From the NCBI RefSeq assembly GCF_014384895.1, contig NZ_JACRSQ010000045.1:1-15332 (forward strand): DNA of 15,332 nucleotides, in the 5' to 3' direction. Numbering within the stretch: the first letter of the stretch is position 1; each line of letters begins with the position of its first letter. Positions 14,470 through 15,332 of the stretch are shown here, one piece after another. Under the pieces are notes generated by a model, which saw nothing but the letters and a program-made list of their open reading frames with translations, was not told the DNA's origin and searched no databases. The position numbers and the translations under genes were made by a program. The stretch comes from Bianquea renquensis (GTDB lineage: Bacteria > Bacillota > Clostridia > Lachnospirales > Bianqueaceae).

Positions 14470-15332
14470 ATGCAGGAAAATTGTATGGTCGGCATCTACG
14501 CAAGATTGAGTCGCGACGATGAGCGGGCCGGGGAATCCGTGTCCATTGAAAACCAAAAGGAAATGCTTTCCCGGTATGTGCGGGAGCAAGGCTGGACGCT
14601 GTACGATTATTACTGTGATGATGGCGTGAGCGGAACAACCTTTGACCGTCCGGGGCTGAACCGACTGGTGCAGGACGCGACGGACAGGAAAATCAATCTG
14701 GTGCTCTGCAAGGATCTCAGCAGACTGGGCCGTGATTACATCGAGGCTGGCAAATATACGGATTTTGTGTTCCCGTCTCTCGGCTGCCGCTTCATTGCCC
14801 TCAACGATGGCGTGGACACCATCCGCAAGAACAATGAAATGCTGGTGATTCTGAAAAATGTCATGAATGACCTCTATGCCCGGGATACCAGCAGCAAAAT
14901 CAAGGCGGTGAAGCAATCCACCTTCAAATCCGGGAAGTATGTGGGCTGCTATGCGCCCCTCGGCTACCGCAAGAACACAGAGGATAAGCACATCCTTGAA
15001 ATTGACCCGGTAACTGCTCCGGTGGTACGGCGCATCTTTGACCTGCGTTTGCAGGGTTACGGTTTTCGCAAAATTGCCCTGCAGTTAAACGCAGAAAAAG
15101 TCCCGTCCCCCAGAAGTTTTTACTATATGGCTGAGGGGCGGGAAAACCTGCGGGGCGAAACGCCCTACTGGAACGATGTGACGGTGAAAACTATCCTCCG
15201 CAACGAGGTCTATCTCGGCCATATGGTGCAGAACAAGACCGGTACTGTGTCCTACAAAAACCACAAGCAAATCAGCAAACCGGAGAGCGAGTGGATCAGG
15301 GTGGAACACACCCACGAACCGCTGATCTCGCA
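14470..15332 (+). CDS. Large serine recombinase, partial (runs off window)
   Basis: The first 287 residues of a transposon-type large serine recombinase are visible, and the frame is open at the window end. The catalytic domain has IYARLSRDDE (Ser14), SIENQKEML, DDGVSGTTFDRPG, LCKDLSRLGRDY, ALNDGVDT and LYARDTSSKIK. The recombinase domain begins at about residue 160 with YAPLGYRKN and VVRRIFDL. Unlike the broken homologue at 2909-3316 it has no stop codon so far. Such enzymes excise and integrate mobile elements through short att sites. GGGAGG lies 13 nt upstream of the ATG, somewhat far, so initiation may be weak. It should be the terminal gene of an element whose body or end lies to the right. 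Confidence 0.95.
   Translation, partial: MQENCMVGIYARLSRDDERAGESVSIENQKEMLSRYVREQGWTLYDYYCDDGVSGTTFDRPGLNRLVQDATDRKINLVLCKDLSRLGRDYIEAGKYTDFVFPSLGCRFIALNDGVDTIRKNNEMLVILKNVMNDLYARDTSSKIKAVKQSTFKSGKYVGCYAPLGYRKNTEDKHILEIDPVTAPVVRRIFDLRLQGYGFRKIALQLNAEKVPSPRSFYYMAEGRENLRGETPYWNDVTVKTILRNEVYLGHMVQNKTGTVSYKNHKQISKPESEWIRVEHTHEPLIS

Noticed and set aside
1..15332. tRNA or rRNA genes
   Set aside because: No cloverleaf, CCA-ending arm or conserved rRNA stretch was seen by eye on either strand.

Overview
This window looks like an accessory island from a low-to-mid GC Firmicute, most likely a gut Clostridia member. The evidence is strong AGGAGG-type ribosome binding sites, Firmicute-type promoters, and remnants resembling Tn1549/Tn4451-type conjugative or mobilizable elements of Clostridia. 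The exact taxon cannot be read from the sequence.

Left part (1-4236): mobile-element debris and cargo. It starts with the 3' end of a group II intron (domains V and VI). Two minus-strand genes follow: a GyrI-like effector-binding protein, and an APH-family phosphotransferase that seems to lack its N-terminal lobe. Then come an internally deleted IS transposase, a small serine-recombinase-like protein whose catalytic Ser position is Ala, a large serine recombinase broken by a stop codon and a truncation, and a decayed RepA-like replication-initiator fragment.

Centre (4237-13589): one long minus-strand operon for a type I restriction-modification system with a specificity gene that can be rearranged. 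Transcription order is promoter, XRE regulator, hsdM, complete hsdS, tyrosine recombinase, a second hsdS 5' half, a reversed hsdS 3'-half cassette, an AbiU2-like HEPN protein, hsdR. Four recombination sites share the 14-bp core AAATGATAATTTAG and alternate in orientation. They sit exactly at the junction of the two hsdS halves and at the stop codon of each 3' half. The adjacent recombinase can therefore flip segments and build up to four HsdS proteins from two 5' halves and two 3' halves. Complete hsdM, hsdR and one complete hsdS are present, so the system looks functional now. The HEPN protein carries an R-x5-H motif and overlaps hsdR, which suggests an abortive-infection RNase linked to the restriction system.

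Right part (13590-15332): a non-coding stretch with several hairpins, a small transposon-type protein gene, an extended -10 promoter, and a large serine recombinase that runs off the window. This appears to be the edge of another mobile element on the plus strand.
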